A DNA stretch of 64,000 nucleotides from Sphingomonadales bacterium (GTDB taxonomy: Bacteria > Pseudomonadota > Alphaproteobacteria > Sphingomonadales > Sphingomonadaceae), in the NCBI GenBank assembly GCA_004173185.1, contig SEFZ01000011.1, forward strand, positions 62,001 through 126,000, in the 5' to 3' direction. Below the pieces are notes generated by a model. It saw only the letters and a list, made by a program, of their open reading frames with translations. It was not told the DNA's origin and made no database searches. The position numbers and the translations under genes are program-made. Of this stretch, positions 61,962 through 64,000 are shown piece by piece. Every line of letters starts with the position of its first letter. The stretch's first letter is position 1.

Positions 61962-63179
61962 TTATGTCAAAGCCGAGTAAATCAGCGTCTTGAGTTCGCG
62001 GCGGATGGTGAAGGCCGAGGAGGGGCTGACCTGGGTCATGAAGACCATGTGCAGCCGTTCGACCGGATCGATGAAGAAGGCGGTCGAGAACATTCCGCCC
62101 CAATAATATTCGCCTTCGCTGCCCGGGATCATCGTTTTGGCGACGTCCTTGTTGATCGCGAAGCCGAGGCCGAAACCGACACCGGCATTGGTCGTCTCGC
62201 TGAACAGCGATTTCGACATGGCGGCGAGATCCGAATCATTGGGCAGATGGTTGCGCGTCATCAGATCGATCGTCTTGCGGCTGACGATGCGCACGCCATC
62301 CAGCTCGCCGCCGTTCAGGCACATCTGGCAGAAGCGGTGATAATCGAGGCTGGTGGAGACGAGGCCGCCGCCGCCCGAAAGCTGGGTGGGCGGCTTGGCC
62401 CAAGCCGATTCCGCGCCGGTGTCAAACATCACGCGCTCGCCCTTTGGCGTCATCGTGTAGCAATCGGTCAGTCGGTGGAGCTTGTCGGCCGGAACCGTGA
62501 AGAACGTATCGTCCATGCCGAGCGGGGCGAAGATATGCTCGCGGAAATATTCGTCGAGGGTCTGGCCCGAGACGCGCTGGACCACGGCACCCAGCACATC
62601 GGTCGATACCGAATAATTCCATTCGTCGCCGGGCGAGAATTCGAGCGGGAGCTTGCCGAGTTCGGCGACGAACTCATCGAGGGTCAGCCCGCCATGCCAG
62701 CGTTCCAGCTTCAATTCGCGATGCGCGGCATCGATCGGGGTGCGTTCCTGAAAGCCATAAGTGAAGCCGCTGGTGTGGCGGAGCAGATCGATCATCCGCA
62801 TCGGCTCGGCCGTGGGGCGAGTCTGGTAGTTGCCCAGCGTGCCGCCATCGAACACCGCCAGCCCGCGAAGTTCGGGCAGGACCCGGTGGACGGGCGTATC
62901 GAGCGCGACCTTGGCCTGTTCGGCCAGCATCATGAAGGCGATCGAGGTGATCGGCTTGGTCATCGAGGCAATGCGGAACAGCGACGTCTCATCGATTGTC
63001 GCGCCGCCTTCGCGCGCCGTGCCCTGATGCGAGAAATGCGCGATCTCGCCGGCCCGCGCGATCAGCAGCTGGCAATGAGGCAGCAAACCGGAATCGATAT
63101 AGCGGGCCTGCAAATACGACTCGATTCGAGCAAGCCGCTTGCTATCGAAACCCAGCCCCTCGGCCGCGGTGCTAGTCAT
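61962..63179 (-). CDS. Serine hydrolase, beta-lactamase family (class C-like)
   Basis: [24 protein letters not shown] (SxxK); [20 protein letters not shown]. Confidence 0.94.
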   Translation of the reverse strand: MTSTAAEGLGFDSKRLARIESYLQARYIDSGLLPHCQLLIARAGEIAHFSHQGTAREGGATIDETSLFRIASMTKPITSIAFMMLAEQAKVALDTPVHRVLPELRGLAVFDGGTLGNYQTRPTAEPMRMIDLLRHTSGFTYGFQERTPIDAAHRELKLERWHGGLTLDEFVAELGKLPLEFSPGDEWNYSVSTDVLGAVVQRVSGQTLDEYFREHIFAPLGMDDTFFTVPADKLHRLTDCYTMTPKGERVMFDTGAESAWAKPPTQLSGGGGLVSTSLDYHRFCQMCLNGGELDGVRIVSRKTIDLMTRNHLPNDSDLAAMSKSLFSETTNAGVGFGLGFAINKDVAKTMIPGSEGEYYWGGMFSTAFFIDPVERLHMVFMTQVSPSSAFTIRRELKTLIYSALT

Positions 63180-63327
63180 TGAAACGCCATACCTCTCGTT
63201 CGAATCCCTGTCACCGCTTCGGTTCGGCGATGTTCGACTCCTATTGCCTTGAGCGCAGCGATAATCAACACTAACGTGGTGTTTGGTGGGGCTTTCGGGT
63301 CCAAACCCAACATTCAGAAATAGATTG

Positions 63328-64000
63328 ATGGAGAGAATCCGCTTGGCTTCCGAACCGATCGTCCCGCTGGACCCCAATTGGCCCGCTATGTCGCTGGACC
63401 AGGCCAAGGCACTCCTGACCGCGCCCGGCGCAAAGTTCGAAATGGATACGGTGGATATTCGCGGCGTGCAGACGCGCGTGTGGAAGAACGCACCGCCAAC
63501 GCTACGGATTCTCGCGCAGATGGTGCGCGCTTACGGCCCGCACGACTTCACCGTCTATGAGGACGAGCGGGTTTCCTATGAAGCCAATTACCGCGCGACT
63601 TCGCATATTGCGCACAAGCTGATTGCGATGGGCGTGGGCAAGGGCGACCGAATCGCGCTGGCGATGCGCAATCTGCCCGAATGGCCGGCGATCTTTTTCG
63701 CGGCGGTGAGCATCGGCGCGATCATGGTGCCGCTCAATGCGTGGTGGACCGGCGGCGAGCTGGAATATGCGCTCAACGATTCGGGCGCGAAGGTGCTGTT
63801 CGTCGATGGTGAGCGGCATGAGCGGCTCAAGGAATGCTACGACAAGCTGCCTGCGCTGGAGCGCGTGGTGGTGAGCCGGGCCAAGAGCGAATTGGACGGC
63901 AATGCCACCCGGCTCGAAGTGCTGATCGGGCTGCGCAACGAATGGGCCGCGCTCGAGGATATCGGCTTCCCCGACATTGCAGTCGCGCCCGATGACGATG
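63328..64000 (+). CDS. AMP-dependent synthetase/ligase, truncated by window end
   Basis: Translated from ATG 63328: MERIRLASEPIVPLDPNWPAMSLDQAKALLTAPG...VGKGDRIALAMRNLPEWPAIFFAAVSIGAIMVPLNAWWTGGELEYALNDSGAKVLF. Confidence 0.9.
   Translation, partial: MERIRLASEPIVPLDPNWPAMSLDQAKALLTAPGAKFEMDTVDIRGVQTRVWKNAPPTLRILAQMVRAYGPHDFTVYEDERVSYEANYRATSHIAHKLIAMGVGKGDRIALAMRNLPEWPAIFFAAVSIGAIMVPLNAWWTGGELEYALNDSGAKVLFVDGERHERLKECYDKLPALERVVVSRAKSELDGNATRLEVLIGLRNEWAALEDIGFPDIAVAPDDD

Noticed and set aside
60148-61980. 610-aa + strand ORF opposite the FadJ-like gene
   Set aside because: Shadow ORF; the minus-strand frame has clear hydratase/dehydrogenase motifs.

Overview
The window is a GC-rich alphaproteobacterial chromosome segment, most like Sphingomonadales from its TonB receptors, gene order and small intergenic repeats. 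0-12 kb: a TonB-dependent receptor with a DUF2946-like gene, gyrA, an Lrp/AsnC regulator, a histidine kinase with a Glu-Pro repeat linker, a polysaccharide deacetylase-like gene and a tRNA with anticodon CAT. 12-16 kb: a small accessory block (acyltransferase, glycosyltransferase, methyltransferase, gene fragments) between the tRNA(CAT) and tRNA-Pro genes, whose 3' ends both face inward. 16-26.5 kb: M28 peptidase, EttA-type ABC-F protein, CASTOR/POLLUX-like channel, guaB and an RsmB-type methyltransferase. 26.7-29.4 kb: small uncharacterised ORFs separated by eight same-orientation copies of a degenerate palindromic repeat (core AACGTCCGCAAWTGGGT...GCGGACGTT). This cassette-like array is the most unusual structure in the window. 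29.4-38.9 kb: the conserved rsmA-pdxA-surA-lptD order, holC, ndk, a two-component system and an EF-hand protein. 39-64 kb: a large acyl-CoA catabolic region with five acyl-CoA dehydrogenases, an ACAD10/11-type kinase, SDRs, an alcohol dehydrogenase, a TonB receptor, a tandem double-TetR regulator, thioesterases, a FadJ-type protein and two AMP-ligases. No rRNA, CRISPR array, complete prophage or intact transposase was recognised. All calls come from reading the sequence and translations; no database search was run.
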